Below are positions 1 through 11,039 of a stretch of DNA of 64,000 nucleotides, piece by piece. The translations under genes and the position numbers were made by a program. Positions within the stretch are counted from its first letter, which is position 1; every line of letters starts with the position of its first letter. Source of the stretch: Takakia lepidozioides. Its lineage: Eukaryota > Streptophyta > Takakiopsida > Takakiales > Takakiaceae. The notes beneath the pieces were generated by a model. The model made no database searches and was not told the origin of the DNA. It worked only from the letters and a program-made list of their open reading frames with translations. The stretch spans positions 66,568,756-66,632,755 of the forward strand of contig CM060731.1 of assembly GCA_030704615.1 (NCBI GenBank), read 5' to 3'.

Positions 1-1670
1 AGTACAAAGGGAGTTGGATCCACAGCCCCTGACCCCAAACAGTCCAAGATTCTTTCTGATGGGGTGGTTGTGCCCATGGGGAAACCAACCAAACAGCCAG
101 TCGCTGGAGTGAGGATCATCTTTACCTGCCCTAGTCACAAACCCTCTACTTCTTATTTTGTCATCATCTATGCATTCACTCTTGCAATGAATCTAAGAAG
201 CGAGGACGCTAGAAAGTTGCCATGTCTTTACTTACAACACCCTGAAGGGGTTGCTGCACCTTCTGTCCCCTCAATGTGCAGCAAGAAAAACCTGTGAGAA
301 TTTTGTATCCTATGAAAGCTGCTCAATAGGCTGTGGGTTGAGTAGGCTGGACATTAAACAATCTTTATCTTATCTTTATCTCATCTCCCACTTTATCCTA
401 ATAACTAAAATTAGCTGCAGGAGTCCAACTACAGGTATAAAAAGTTTTGTTGGCAGAAAGTGCCTTCACTGCCCCAGATGTGCCTAGTAGTTGATAACAT
501 TGGTTGTGTAGGGTATTGTTTCAAACTTCGAACATGATTCCATACCATGCCGCTAGTAGAGAATATGCCTGTGCAATCTTTCCAAGATCAGCCTTCTGTC
601 AGAGACCACAATGATATTGAGTAAAGCAGACCAATTTTAGTTGAAGCACTCTCCCTGTCCCTTCAAGGAGCCCGTAACTTAGTCTGTTTTGTACCGGGGG
701 ATGCAGGCGTCACTGCTTTACAATGAGTACATTGTTTACAACTCTGCCCAAGTTCGGATGCGCTATCTTCTGCAGGTCAAATTCAACCACAAATTCACTG
801 GTCGTTAGCATACTTCCAGTTTTTTAAATCATTTTTGTTCCTCTATTTTAGCCAGAAGGCTACGGCAAGTGAAGTTTTTAATGAGTAATCTCTCTCCCTC
901 TCTCTCTCTTCGAGGTAAATCACACCACTGGAGTGAGCCTCAAAAAGGTAGCGCCTCCTCCCTAGTTTCCATCCAAACTGGGTGTGGGGTCTATGGCACA
1001 AGACTACTGCAAAATAAGTCTTATGACTACATTCTCTCTCTCTCTCTCTCTCTCTGGGCGTGGGGACTATGGCCACGAGGCTTACAGCAAACATCGTCGT
1101 GTGAGTATATTCTCTGTGTCTCGTGTTTGAGGAGCTATGGCTATATGTGCCTGACAACAGATAGGGTATGGCACAATTCTCAGTAGTGCCCTCCTAAAGG
1201 GAAAAACTAACTCACTCACTCCATGCAATCAGGGCCCTTCCATCACAAAAGAATTTATTCATTTAGGAAGAAGGAATCGACCAACTCTATGATCAGGCTT
1301 GTCTAATTGAATTACAAACCAATGAAATATAAATCATCTGAATCAAGATCCATATCTGCTAGGACCTTTGATAGCCCGCGAAAAAGGTTGGCGTTTGCCA
1401 AAGCAAGCATAAATTATGGTGTTTTTCCACCCTGAAGGACATAAACCTTTTGTTGGGAAAGTGGAGGATAGTCCATTTCAAATGAGGGCAATATACAAAA
1501 TATGTATTATGTATGAGTGTAGCAGCAATGATGGCCCAACAATGTATAGAAATGTGTGTGTCTCCTTTTAGAAGTGTCTCTGACTGACTTCCAGCAAGAG
1601 AGGATAGGTAAACTTGTATAGTCTCGCCTCAAGCAGCCCCTGGAATTTTTAAATTATGTAAAATTTGTGC
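1..1670. other. No gene recognised; two CT microsatellites
   Basis: I see no gene or element ends in this stretch. It holds two pyrimidine microsatellites, a short (CT)n near 890-909 and a longer (CT)n near 1031-1055. The open frames here are short and partly created by these repeats, so I do not call them. Confidence 0.5.
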
Positions 1671-1680
1671 CTAAGTTTTT

Positions 1681-4183
1681 CTTTTTTTAAATTTTAAGAA
1701 AGGGGAGGTATCCCTTAGAATTTTATTGATGATTATTGAAGGGAAAAAAATTAAAACCCTTACAAGCCCGAAGGCTGCCATTAGGCCTAACACACGGGGA
1801 CCGTGTTGGAGATCCAGGGGAACTGCAATCAAGAGACTATGCCCATAGTCCAGAATCGAGAGCATTAAACGATAGTGAAGTCCTCCTTCTAGAGTGAGGA
1901 ATAAGTAAATCAGAGAGCTAGTGAAGAAAGAACCCAAAGAGGGTGTAGAACGATGAGTAGCAGAAAGGAAGGAGAATATGAATACAGAAGAAGCTTGCGT
2001 GGTAACCTATCTATGAAAGTGTAGTTGTGCTTTAGACGCCAATTTGACATGTTTCCAATTCATGTCGGACTTGTCAACTTGGGGGATGCCGAAGAGGAGG
2101 GACCACTAGTGCTGCCAAGATGGGGGGAATGCCTCAAGGTCAGTTACATGTGCTTGCGTCCGTCTCTTCCCCATGTAGCCTAGAATGTGGTGAGGAGAGC
2201 AAGCTGACGCTGCAGCGCCCTAGCAATATTTGCACAAAGTTTGGCCCACGCATGTTTGGCAGCAACCGTCAGGTCAAAGAAAACTTGAGTAAGCACTGCT
2301 ATAGTTGAGGTATCAGAAGAATCCATGATCTTACACCTGGCTTCCCATAAGTGCCACAGAGTGGCGCTCCTGAGGGTTTCAAAGACTGGGCAGTTACATG
2401 CTTTAGTCTTAGTAAGTTGGCTGTAATTGCGGTGTAGAGTGATCGGGTCCAACGAGGGGGTTCCCCAGGGTCGATAGAATGATAGAACAAGGGGCCAGAT
2501 AGCATGTAACTAGGCAATGCTCTAGGGTTTTAATGGTGTTGATAGAACAACATCCGCAGAGAAGGGATTCTTGGAAGCCTAAAAAATGGCCCACTTTTAA
2601 AACCCTATTAGCTATTTGCCACAGAAAGGTACTTAGCTTCGCCGGTTTGGCTTCGTCCTAAACAAGAGACCAGATGCAGTTCAAGTTTTCCAGCCTGAAG
2701 ATCGCATGCCCCCATTTGGCGTTCCATTTAGTGGTCCGTGGAGCAGCCTGCAGGAGGGCCTGGTATGCCTTTTTAGGAGAGTAAGTTAAGGACTGGGGTT
2801 GACCACCAAAATTTTAGAGCCATTCTGCCGGGTCCAACTGCAGGCCTTGAATTGCTTGCCCTCCAATCCAGGCAAATCTCTCTTTTGTCAGCCAAGATAG
2901 CAAGGGGATGTTTGGCGGATGTGATGGGTTGAAGTCTTTAGTGGGAGAAGACCAATGGCAAGTCTGGGCAGGCTGAGCCATAGCAGAATAGATGCTGACC
3001 TTTTGAGTGGAGCTCAGAGACAGAGAACCAGAGAAAGAGTCGGCATGGAAGCCATAACCACAAAATAGAACATTTTGTATCTCAGAGACATAAACAATTT
3101 GGAACTGTTGGGCTTGGAACATCACCCATTGGGAAGGTCAGAGAGGGAGTTCACTAGCTCTGAGGATGTTTTTCCAGGGATCTGGAACTGCCTGGATAAT
3201 GGAGTTGATGCCTGCCCTTTAATCTAAGGGATCCGAAAGCGGTCTCAAAGGAGAGAAGAGTGCGGTGCCAAAGGTCCCGTATTTGGGGGAAGCCCTCTCA
3301 TCTCCCACACGGCTCATCTTTTGGCCTGATTCTTCTCTACCCTGGAGGGCTGCGCAGTGTTCATAAATAGGTGTTGTCTTAGGGTGTCGTGAAAGGTTGT
3401 TGGCCCTTGTTTTATAAGGAAGGGCCTAAACCTATTCCAAGCTTTCCAAATAGAATCCCGTAGCGGAGAGCCCAAGGATTTGTGCTTAAACCCTTGTGCA
3501 ATCCAACGGAGGGAAGGAGCCCATGCTGTAGAACGAAAGGGAGAGCTGTTGGAAATATTACTAATATCCAACAGTTTCTACCAACCCCCTTCCGGACCCA
3601 TGAAGCGTGGGAGCCATTTCCATAGCAATGCCTGAATCTGAGTTCCCGGGTCTAGAACTCCCAGTCCCCTAACTTTTTAGGCAGGTAGATTTGGTGCCAA
3701 GAGATTGTGGTCTTTTCCCTTGAGATGAGGCTTGTGCCCCCCAAATGAAGTTCCTTATACATCTTTTAACCTCTTGGATAATTTTGGAATTGGGGGCCCC
3801 AAATTGAAGCAAAATACCAGATGTCTGCCATTAGGATTTGATGCGCAATCAGTGCTCTACCTGTGATGGAAAGGTATCTTGATCCCCAGTAAGCCAGCTG
3901 ACGCTTGAGTTTGGAAATCATGGGTTCCATTCTTTGCTCATCCATGATGTTATTCCCAAACGTATGGCCAAACATAGTGGTTGTGTCACCATCCTTGAGC
4001 CACACAAGGCCAGGTTGCTTCCCCATATTGCAGGGACAATTCCGATCATGGATCTGGAAGAGTCTCCTACCAACAAAGCTTTGGTTTTAGACCAGTTAAC
4101 CCGGAACCCAGAGACATTGCAGAACCACTGCAGGGTTTTTTCAGCAGCTTGCAAGGTGGAAGGATGAGCTTCCAAGAGCAGGA
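1681..4183 (-). pseudogene. LINE reverse transcriptase thumb, linker and zinc-finger region (decayed)
   Basis: The minus-strand frames read like the region just after the polymerase motif of plant LINEs. A block containing LLLEAHPSTLQAAEKTLQW ends next to the gypsy insertion at 4183. It is followed by a segment with LKRQLAYWGSRYLSITGRA (about 3850-3930), typical of the plant LINE connection domain. Further on are patches at 3314-3571 and 2814-3125, then a zf-RVT-like patch with a Cys/His pattern around 2409-2594 and 2180-2452. The frames shift repeatedly, so it is dead. Downstream of 2100 the assignment to LINE 3' UTR rests only on position and the A-rich tail. Confidence 0.7.
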
Positions 4184-4361
4184 TGTCGTGCGCATACATA
4201 TCGCTACACAACTACATCGCTGTCCAAAACCACACAACACATGTGCACACCACACACTAGTCCACCACTAGTCCAACCACTAGTCCAACCACTAGGCTAC
4301 AACTAGTTAATCACTAGGCTGCCACTATGCTGCCCACTATGGCAGTTACTAGTCCACACAA
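4184..4361 (-). repeat. Terminal repeat block A (outer copy, 178 bp)
   Basis: Outermost 178 bp at the 3' end of the gypsy element. In element sense it runs from TGTGTGGACTAG to GCGCACGACA, so it has TG...CA ends of its own. It is a direct copy of 4682-4859 (11 mismatches in 178, about 94% identity). It is rich in short CCACTAG/CTAGTCC motifs. Its end abuts LINE sequence and the AGGA target copy. Confidence 0.85.
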
Positions 4362-4679
4362 TGATAAAGAAGAAGAATACAAGCACGAGCTCACAAATCT
4401 GAAGCATAAACTCATGCATATATAACCTCATCATTCAAATACAAGTCAAGCCAAGTGCACCCCACGCCATGGGGAATCCACACTACGGCGCCATAGCTAG
4501 ACGCGGTGAGGCTCAACTCGAGAAAGATGAGCCTTCCGCGCTTGCCGTGAAGATAACCACTCCAGGGCCTAAATCTACCTTGACCCCTGGATTAACACTT
4601 GGGCCAATCCCAAATGTCAATAATGTAAAAGCTAGCTATTTCCTAGCTAGTTTCACACTAGTGGTAAAATAACTTGACA
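4362..4679 (-). repeat. LTR block B, 3' copy (318 bp)
   Basis: Direct copy of 13455-13771 with five substitutions and one single-base indel (about 98% identity). In element sense it starts TGTCAAGTTATT and ends TTCTTTATCA. It contains the 15-nt site complementary to the primer region (here about 4517-4531) and a TATATA stretch near 4419. It sits between two copies of block A rather than at the element end. Confidence 0.9.
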
Positions 4680-4681
4680 GC

Positions 4682-4859
4682 TGTCGTGCGCATACATATC
4701 GCTACACAACTACATCGCTGTCCAAAACCACACAACACAAATGCACACCACACACTAGTATACCACTAGTCCAGCCACTAGTCCAACCACTAGGTTATAA
4801 CTAGTCAGTCACTAGGCTGCCATTATGCTGCCCACTATGGCAGTCACTAGTCCACACAA
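4682..4859 (-). repeat. Terminal repeat block A' (inner copy, 178 bp)
   Basis: Direct copy of 4184-4361, lying between the internal region and block B. A purine-rich tract immediately precedes it in element sense, which marks its start as the likely start of the 3' LTR. It is joined to block B by two bases (GC). Taken together, A'-GC-B (4859-4362, 498 bp) is my best guess for the complete LTR of this family. Confidence 0.8.
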
Positions 4860-4870
4860 TCGTCCCCCTA
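4860..4870 (-). other. Polypurine tract of the gypsy element
   Basis: On the minus strand this reads TAGGGGGACGA and directly precedes block A', which starts TGTGTGG after one T. A purine run in this position is where plus-strand DNA synthesis is primed in LTR retrotransposons. It supports the LTR beginning with block A rather than block B, because the bases before block B are not purine-rich. Confidence 0.6.
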
Positions 4871-5116
4871 GCTGGTGCTTAGGTCCCTCTAAGTCCAGGT
4901 AGCCACAAGATGTGATAGTGACCAAAGCCTCACTAAGTCCTCCACCACTATCCCTACTACACTCAAACTCGATAGATCAAGAGGCCGGGTGCAAGAGTTG
5001 CCCCATCGTTAGTCGCCGTCTTGCAACCTGTGAACTTGAGCTTGGGATCTCATGTATTGACTCCTATGAGCTTGGCCTCCCATGTCTTGTTAGCTGCCTC
5101 CAGTCATGTCCACAGC

Positions 5117-7030
5117 CTATCCCAAGCTGTGTGGACACAACCAATCTCCGTCAGGAACCTTCTCAAGAGGTGGTGTCAAGCATCCCATATGCCAACCCCT
5201 TGAGCATCGATCACACACCAGCATGGTGGCTGCCCCTTTGGCAGACCCATAGAGCATGCACCTCAAACCTGCAGGTACCACTGCCAAGTTTGGGTCAACT
5301 CTGCCATCGACATTGGGAAGGTGACATGGCGCACAATTACGCACATGGTCCTTCCAAATCATGCCATCCCGACCCTCTAAGATCAGGACCCCTAAGGGCA
5401 ACACCTCTCGAACCCTCAGAATAACACGCCCTGCAGTAACATCCAGAGTCGTAGGAGCAGTTTGCTGCAAATAAACATAGTCACCAGGGCTAAACCTCCG
5501 AACCCCAGGACGATATCCTCCACCACGTATAGTGGCATACCTCAACGTATCACGGTGCTGTGCAATGGCAAAGTTCTCAAAAGCCATGGGCATGACTTTC
5601 TTGAACAACTCTGCACGCTGATCACATGCACGTACCCACACGTCCGGATCGTCAAGGTTAAGGACTTGAGCAGTGTCCTTACGAATGGCTGCAGGCAAAT
5701 TCGGCTCTTGGCCAAAGAGAAGGAAATATGGTGAGAAGGAGGCAAGTGATGCTTGTTTGTTGAACCTGTAGCCCATGGCTAACCAAGGAACCTGAAGATC
5801 CCAATCTCCTAGGTGTCCCTTCTGCAAGCCATACTTGCGCAAACCCCTCTTCACCGTCTGAACAACTCTCTCTGCTAAGCCATTGGCCTCAGGATGATCC
5901 CGAGAAGTGGTGCGGTGGTCTATCAAGGCTTTATCACACAAAGCCTGAAACTCCCCCAAGAACTCTCTCCCTTGGTCCGTGAGTACCTCAGCTGGAGCAC
6001 CAAATCGGCTAAGCACACGATCCAAGAATGCATACGCAGCCCCCTCACTAGCCTTGTCAGGCAATGGAACCAACTCAATCCACTTGGAGAAGTGCTCCAC
6101 CATCACCAACACATATCTGTGGTGGCGCATAGTCAGTGGCAACGGTCCTGCGAAGTCAAGACTCCACCTGTAGCCCAATCCCATGATTGGTAAAGGATGC
6201 AACTGTGGTGTAGGGGCGTTGAATGAAGCACGCACCCTGTCACACACCATGCACCTAGCCACGAACTGTTGCACCTCTGTATGCATACCACGCCACCAAT
6301 ACTGCCCCTGCAGTAAACTGTGAGTGCGTCGCACTCCAAAATGCCCCAACTCCTCATGGGCATGCCGCACTAACCATGCACGCTGTGTGGGGTGAGGCAC
6401 AATCCTCACCCGACCATCCTCCCACACTCGAAGTAGGTGTATCCCCTCCCACTTGAACATCTTGGCTCGTTGCAGGATCCGATCCCTCTCCCTGGCAGTC
6501 ACAGTGGCTGCCGTGTCTCCCGTGCGGAGGTAGTCCAACATAGCCGAATCCTCATGTATATCTCTGGCACCACCTAGCTCATCACTAGCCTCAGGGTCCT
6601 CAGACACTTCATCTACAGTCATCCCTGTTGTAGGTCCAACCTGACCTCCCGATGCCAAGATACACAAAAATGCAGATGCGTGCCATCCCGGCACCATCTC
6701 CTCGTCCGTCTCACCATGCCACCGAGCTCTAGTGTCATCCTGCTGGCTCATGCATGGATTGCGACTCAATCCATCCGCATCCCGATTGACCAAACCTGGT
6801 CGATGCACAACCTGAAAGTCATACTCCTGGAGTATGAGTGCCCACCGTGCAAGCTTCCCCGTAAGCTTGTCTGACTCCATCAACCACTTGAGTGGCTGGT
6901 GATCCGTGACAAGGGTGAAAAGATTGCTGTATAGATAGCACCTGAAGTGTGCCACGGCCCACACTGCAGCTAAGCACTCTCCCTCATCTCCACCTGTGTG
7001 AGCACCGCTCCAAGCCCCAGCATGCTCCAA
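5117..7030 (-). pseudogene. RNase H - integrase - PHD finger part of gypsy Pol
   Basis: A 637-residue open frame. Residues about 15-95 are the RNase H C-terminal part (EGECLAAVWAVAHFR, TDHQPLKWL). The integrase zinc domain is at about 225-265 (HEELGH, then C260 and C263). The DDE core has D292 (SLDFAG), D352 (VLTDQG) and E387 (GLAER). A basic, chromovirus-like C-terminal domain follows (PGDYVYLQQ near 515). Residues 591-635 match a PHD finger: C591, C606, C609, H614, C617, C632, with MLVCDRC, RGWH and PPLEKVPDGDWLCP. Two expected zinc ligands are replaced (Y594 and S635), each explicable by a single base change. Around 7000 the frame changes relative to the reverse transcriptase and roughly 20 residues of RNase H seem to be missing. 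The ATG is not a natural start; this is the 3' part of a polyprotein. Confidence 0.85.
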
Positions 7031-8178
7031 TCCGTATGCAGCTGAAAGGGACGCTCCCTGATAGGTCGTCTCAGGATAGGCGCCGAGGTCAACCTCGTTT
7101 TGAGCTCTTGAAAAGCTCGTTCCTGCTCATCTTCCCACTGCCACTCCTGGTCCATCTTGGTCAGCTTGGTTAGAGCCTTTGCAATTGTACTAAATCCATT
7201 GACAAACCGTCTATAATAGTTTGTCAACCCCATGAAAGCTCGAACTCGGCTCACATCCGTGGGGCGTGGAATTTGTGCAATGGCCTCTACCTTAGTCTGT
7301 TGTACCCCCAATCCTCCAGGATATATCATGTGACCCAGATACTCAATCTGGTTGTGGAAAAACTTGCACTTCCCCGGATGCAACTTCAATCCATGCGCTC
7401 TCAAGCGCTCCAATACCACCTGAAGGTGTCTTTCATGCTCCTCCATCGTAACACTAAAGATGATGATGTCATCTATGTAGCATCGAGCAAAGTCCACCCC
7501 TGCTAGAATCCTATCCATGACTCTCTGAAACTCTGCAGGAGCATTCTTAAGCCCAAATGGTAAGAACCGCCACTGATATAGGCAATCTTTGCCGTGCTCA
7601 TTGATCCCCCAGAATGCCGTCTTCTGCTTGTCCGCCTCCTTGATTGGCAACTGGTGATATCCGGATCGTAAATACAAAGTGCTAAAGGCCTTAGCATGCC
7701 CGATGGCATCAAAGATCTCCTCTGGTGTTGGCATGGCATACTTATCGGACTTGGTCTGATGATTTACAGGCCGGTAATCACCGCACATACGTCTCTCCGT
7801 CCAATTGCCATAGACATCCTTCTTGGCTAGCATCACTGTGGCTGAAGCATACTCTCCACCAGAGAGCTCCACCAAACCTGCCTCCCAGAGATCTTGAGTC
7901 CTCATCTGAATCAAAGACCTCTCCATGTCACTGTATCTATAGGGTCTCCGAAAGATTAGCGTGTCAGTGGCCAACTCAATACGGATCTCTTGACCCTTCA
8001 GTGCTCCCAAGTCCTTCAAATTGAAGGCAAAGCAATTCCTGTAAGCCCTCAGGAACTGCCGTATACGTCGTCTCTCTCCTCCGGTGACAATGGGTCCAAT
8101 GTCAGGCTCCCAATTGTCCTCCGTAATTGCAACCTTAAGTCCAGTGGGCTTAGAGGTAGAGGACGCGTCCAGTGGTTG
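6970..8178 (-). pseudogene. Gypsy reverse transcriptase and start of RNase H
   Basis: The frame continues in phase from the methyltransferase ORF after one TAG stop (8181-8179), through a linker, into a Ty3-type reverse transcriptase. The ATG at 8019 opens 349 residues. Visible motifs, numbered from that Met, are MCGDYRPVNHQT (78-89), FLPFGLKNAPAEFQ (152-165), CYIDD (180-184) and LHPGKCKF, then the thumb with RAFMGLTNYYRRF and the first RNase H strand FQLHTDWS. The motif A segment reads FSTLYLRSGYHQL. The catalytic Asp expected after FSTL is Tyr116 (a GAT to TAT change), so this enzyme should be inactive even without the stops. In a working copy this would be made as one polyprotein with the methyltransferase and integrase. 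Confidence 0.9.
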
Positions 8179-9447
8179 CTATGTTGCAACCTCTTGAGCA
8201 GTACTCCCTGCCTGCTCAGTCAATGACAAGGCCTCATCCTGCCCCATCATCTCATCCTTGAGGACCTCCTCAACCCGAGAAGAATCCCCAACCTCATCCA
8301 TCACAGCCGCCTTGGCTGCCAACTCCATCTGAACCTCGAGCACCTTCCACGTGTGCCATGGATGCATGCACCCCGTGGTCCTCACATGCTCGCCCCCACT
8401 CACTGCCTGTACCGTCTCGGTAGGCAGAGAGACCATTGAGGGAAGTGTACTCCGCACTCTGCGTTGCTCAGCCAGAGCCAAGCTGATAATCCAGGTCAAG
8501 CAATTGAGATCCATTGCTTGCCCCAACACTTGACGACGTGATGCCTCAGAAAGAGACGACACCGCCGTGGTACCAGTGGTAAAACCCATTGCCCGCTCAT
8601 GCTCGTCAGCATTAGGCTCCACTAACTGCTGCAACTGAGCATCCCACAGGAGGCCAGGTCCACTATCTCGGAAAGCATGCGATCCTGGGAAGCTGAGCAG
8701 TGTAGGTAATGCTGCTCGTGGTTGACCCACCTTGTTGACCACTGCCAAAGGCGAACGGTCATCGTGTCTCACACGCTGAGACTGCCTCCCTGTGTCCAGA
8801 ATGTTATCCACTGTGAGATGTGCTGGCCGCTGCACCCCATCAAATGCACGCTTGAGCAGTGCGGGTGGCATCAAGTTAGTCCACCATAGCCGTGGACGAT
8901 GAGCCCGTGACCCCACTGTAGCTGCATCTAGCAACACTGCTGACCCAAGCCACGACCGGACTTGATGCACACTGGTCATCACCCTGGCTCGAGAATCGCC
9001 CATCAGTGGCACATTCTCCAAGATGTATGCTCCCCGGCCACCATTGTTCCTTTGGAACTGGCCTGGGCGCAACTCAGGATGCAAACCATAACACTGGGCC
9101 TCTCCATGCCCGTGCTTGTCATAATGCCCACACTGCAACTGTGCAGGCTGTGCATGTGCCGGCCCTTTGCCTCCCTCTGGGCAATCCTTCTTGACATGGG
9201 GTCCTCCACATGTCCAGCACACCACATCTGCCCGTTGTTGGCCAGCAAATGAAGGGAGAGACCCCTGCATCTGAGGTCCTCTCTGCCCTTCCCTGAGCTT
9301 CACCTGAGCTCCCTTGTTGCCTTGAGCACGTTGAGGTAGTGGTTGGCTAGGAGCACCACTACCCCGTGGTGTCTCCTTAGCAAATCCCACCGTGACCACT
9401 TGTTCCTCCACCATGTTGAGCTCTATCCGCTCTGCCAGCAAAAACAC
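8179..9447 (-). pseudogene. Gag zinc-knuckle region fused to the C-terminal half of a DNMT3-like C5-cytosine methyltransferase
   Basis: A 422-residue frame in phase with the downstream reverse transcriptase. Residues 77-89 form a CCHC zinc knuckle (CWTCGGPHVKKDC). A second, degenerate knuckle is at 106-119, with Tyr for one Cys. Residues about 137-325 (roughly 9039-8473) resemble DNMT3-type methyltransferases: ENV at 144-146 (motif VI), LLDAATVGSRAHRPRLWWTNL at 172-192 (motif VIII block), a short target-recognition stretch, GLLWD near 265, and HERAMGF...SRRQVLGQAMDLN (motifs IX/X, 283-315). The S-adenosylmethionine-binding motif I and the catalytic Pro-Cys motif IV, expected N-terminal to ENV, are absent: only about 20 residues separate the second knuckle from ENV. 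An internal deletion is likely, perhaps including the protease. The remainder, about 326-422, is acidic and unrecognised. Family assignment is from motif recognition, not a search. Confidence 0.8.
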
Positions 9448-9452
9448 ATTTG

Positions 9453-10340
9453 CTAAGGTGGTTGGGCCGCTTGTAGGAGAGTTGCATCCCGCACCCTTCT
9501 CCTCAGCTCCTTGTCCAATATCCCATACCAGAATTGGACTGCCTGAGCTTCCGTAACCCCTTGGGTTACATTTATCAAGTGCCTCATGCGAGTGAAAGCC
9601 TCCCTCAAGCTCTCGGTCGGCTTCCGTTGGAACTCTTGCAAGCTCCGCAACTTCTCTGTCCTCACCCCTTGGTAGTTCCCTCTCAACTCTTCGAAGAACT
9701 CCACAACAGGGTTGAAGGCAGGCACGGGTGCTAGTGCTGGTGCGGTAGTGGCTTGGGTGGACGTCGTAGCTACTGTACCACCAGTGCCACTGCTACTTGC
9801 TGAAGCTGCCGGTGCAGCGGCAGGTGTAGCCACTGCCCTCGTGGCTCTAGTGCCCCTAGTGATGGAGACATAGTCGGGTGACCAGTACATCCTCTACTCC
9901 TCGATCTCAACCTCATGCCCCCGCCTGAACTCATGGTAATCATCCATAGGCAGCCCCTCAAGGTGCTGAAACAGCCCCTTCCATGCCATGAAAGGCGTAA
10001 ATAGTTGTGGATTGCGCATTTGCTGCAAATCACACCAACTATCAAACTCTTGGATAAAATCATCCAACTCGATGGTGCCCACCGCCCCAGAGTACCTTCA
10101 TGGCCCCTTGGTAGCTCCATACATCTCCTCCATTGTGTCCCACAACAATGGCAAAGAAACAACTTGCACCGCCGGTATGAGTCCTCCTGATTCACAATCC
10201 GAATCAGAACCTTCCGTAGAAGACACATGAGGTGAAGGTGGCCTAAACCGCACACCTCGTCTCGTGTACCCACTAGTATTGCTAGTGCTCGAACCGGCAC
10301 TGTCCCCAGCAACTAGTGGCACCTCCATGTTGACACTCAA
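9453..10340 (-). pseudogene. Gypsy Gag (capsid) with two in-frame stops
   Basis: One frame runs from an ATG at 10340 to 9453, broken by a TGA at about 10097 and a TAG at about 9893. The N-terminal part is Ser/Gly-rich (residues about 1-70). The middle has IELDDFIQEFDSWCDLQQM and MAWKGLFQHLEGLPMDDYHEF. After an Ala/Thr/Pro-rich linker comes a retrotransposon-Gag core with FFEELRGNYQGVRTEKL, LREAFTRMRHLI and FWYGILDKELRRRV. This core forms the virus-like particle in related elements. A one-base frame change near 9455-9470 separates it from the zinc-knuckle ORF, which may be mutation or the original Gag-Pol shift. Both stops fit C-to-T changes (CGA to TGA, CAG to TAG). Confidence 0.8.
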
Positions 10341-11039
10341 CCGGTCATGAACATGTCCTAACCCCCTCTCTACAAGGTAACCGGGTAGAGAACCTGTTGC
10401 GGCTTATGGTTTGGAATACTAAGTTCCTAACATAGCCTACACCTGTACCTGCATCCACCGCAAGCACTCCTATGGTTGGCTGGTCATCACCTCCAACCTC
10501 ACCACAGGAGAAACAATGATGGTCTGGCTGGTCATCACCCCAGCCTCACCATCGACAACATGCTCTAGGACTGGCCGGTGATCAAATCCGGACCAATCAC
10601 CTATAAAAACAAGCGCCCACACAAAACTAGCATGGCGCACAGTCAAGCATGCAGGTATGGAGGGGATCCAAACACAAGAAATCAGAACGACAACTCCCCC
10701 ACACCAAAAACAACTCCACGGTGTTGCTCCTGCAAGGATACCCCAGCCCAAACCCGGACTGACTCTTGCCTCCACCTACGGAAAGGTCTTGGCCTAATGA
10801 GAGGGTGGAAACTACGAGGAAGAGAAGCTAAAGCAATGCCTAACCCCAGCATGCCCTCATCCCAACACTCTTCCTCTCCTCTCTTCCCTCACTTGCATGA
10901 CCATGAGAATATTATGAAGATACTCCTCAAACCGCCCTCCACGAGCTTCAAAATTCGGCCTTCAAGACCATATATCAGTCCTTAGGCAGTCCACCAGTGC
11001 CTCCACGAGTCAGCACACAGGTCAACACGGGCCACCACA

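Noticed and set aside
4184-4211. MYAHDILLL read as the catalytic YADD box of the LINE reverse transcriptase
   Set aside because: The first part (MYAH) comes from terminal repeat block A, which occurs again at 4682. The true LINE box is the degraded FVDG at about 13790, which joins in frame to the sequence below 4183.
4912-5424. 170-codon plus-strand frame
   Set aside because: It lies opposite the integrase/PHD coding sequence and the 3' untranslated part; a shadow frame.
8788-8796. DTG in the methyltransferase ORF taken as an aspartic protease active site
   Set aside because: It lies between methyltransferase motif VIII and motif IX, lacks the hydrophobic context and following Ser/Ala, and no flap motif follows.
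9770-10312. 180-codon minus-strand frame overlapping Gag
   Set aside because: It is in a different phase from the frame that carries the capsid motifs, so it is a shadow.
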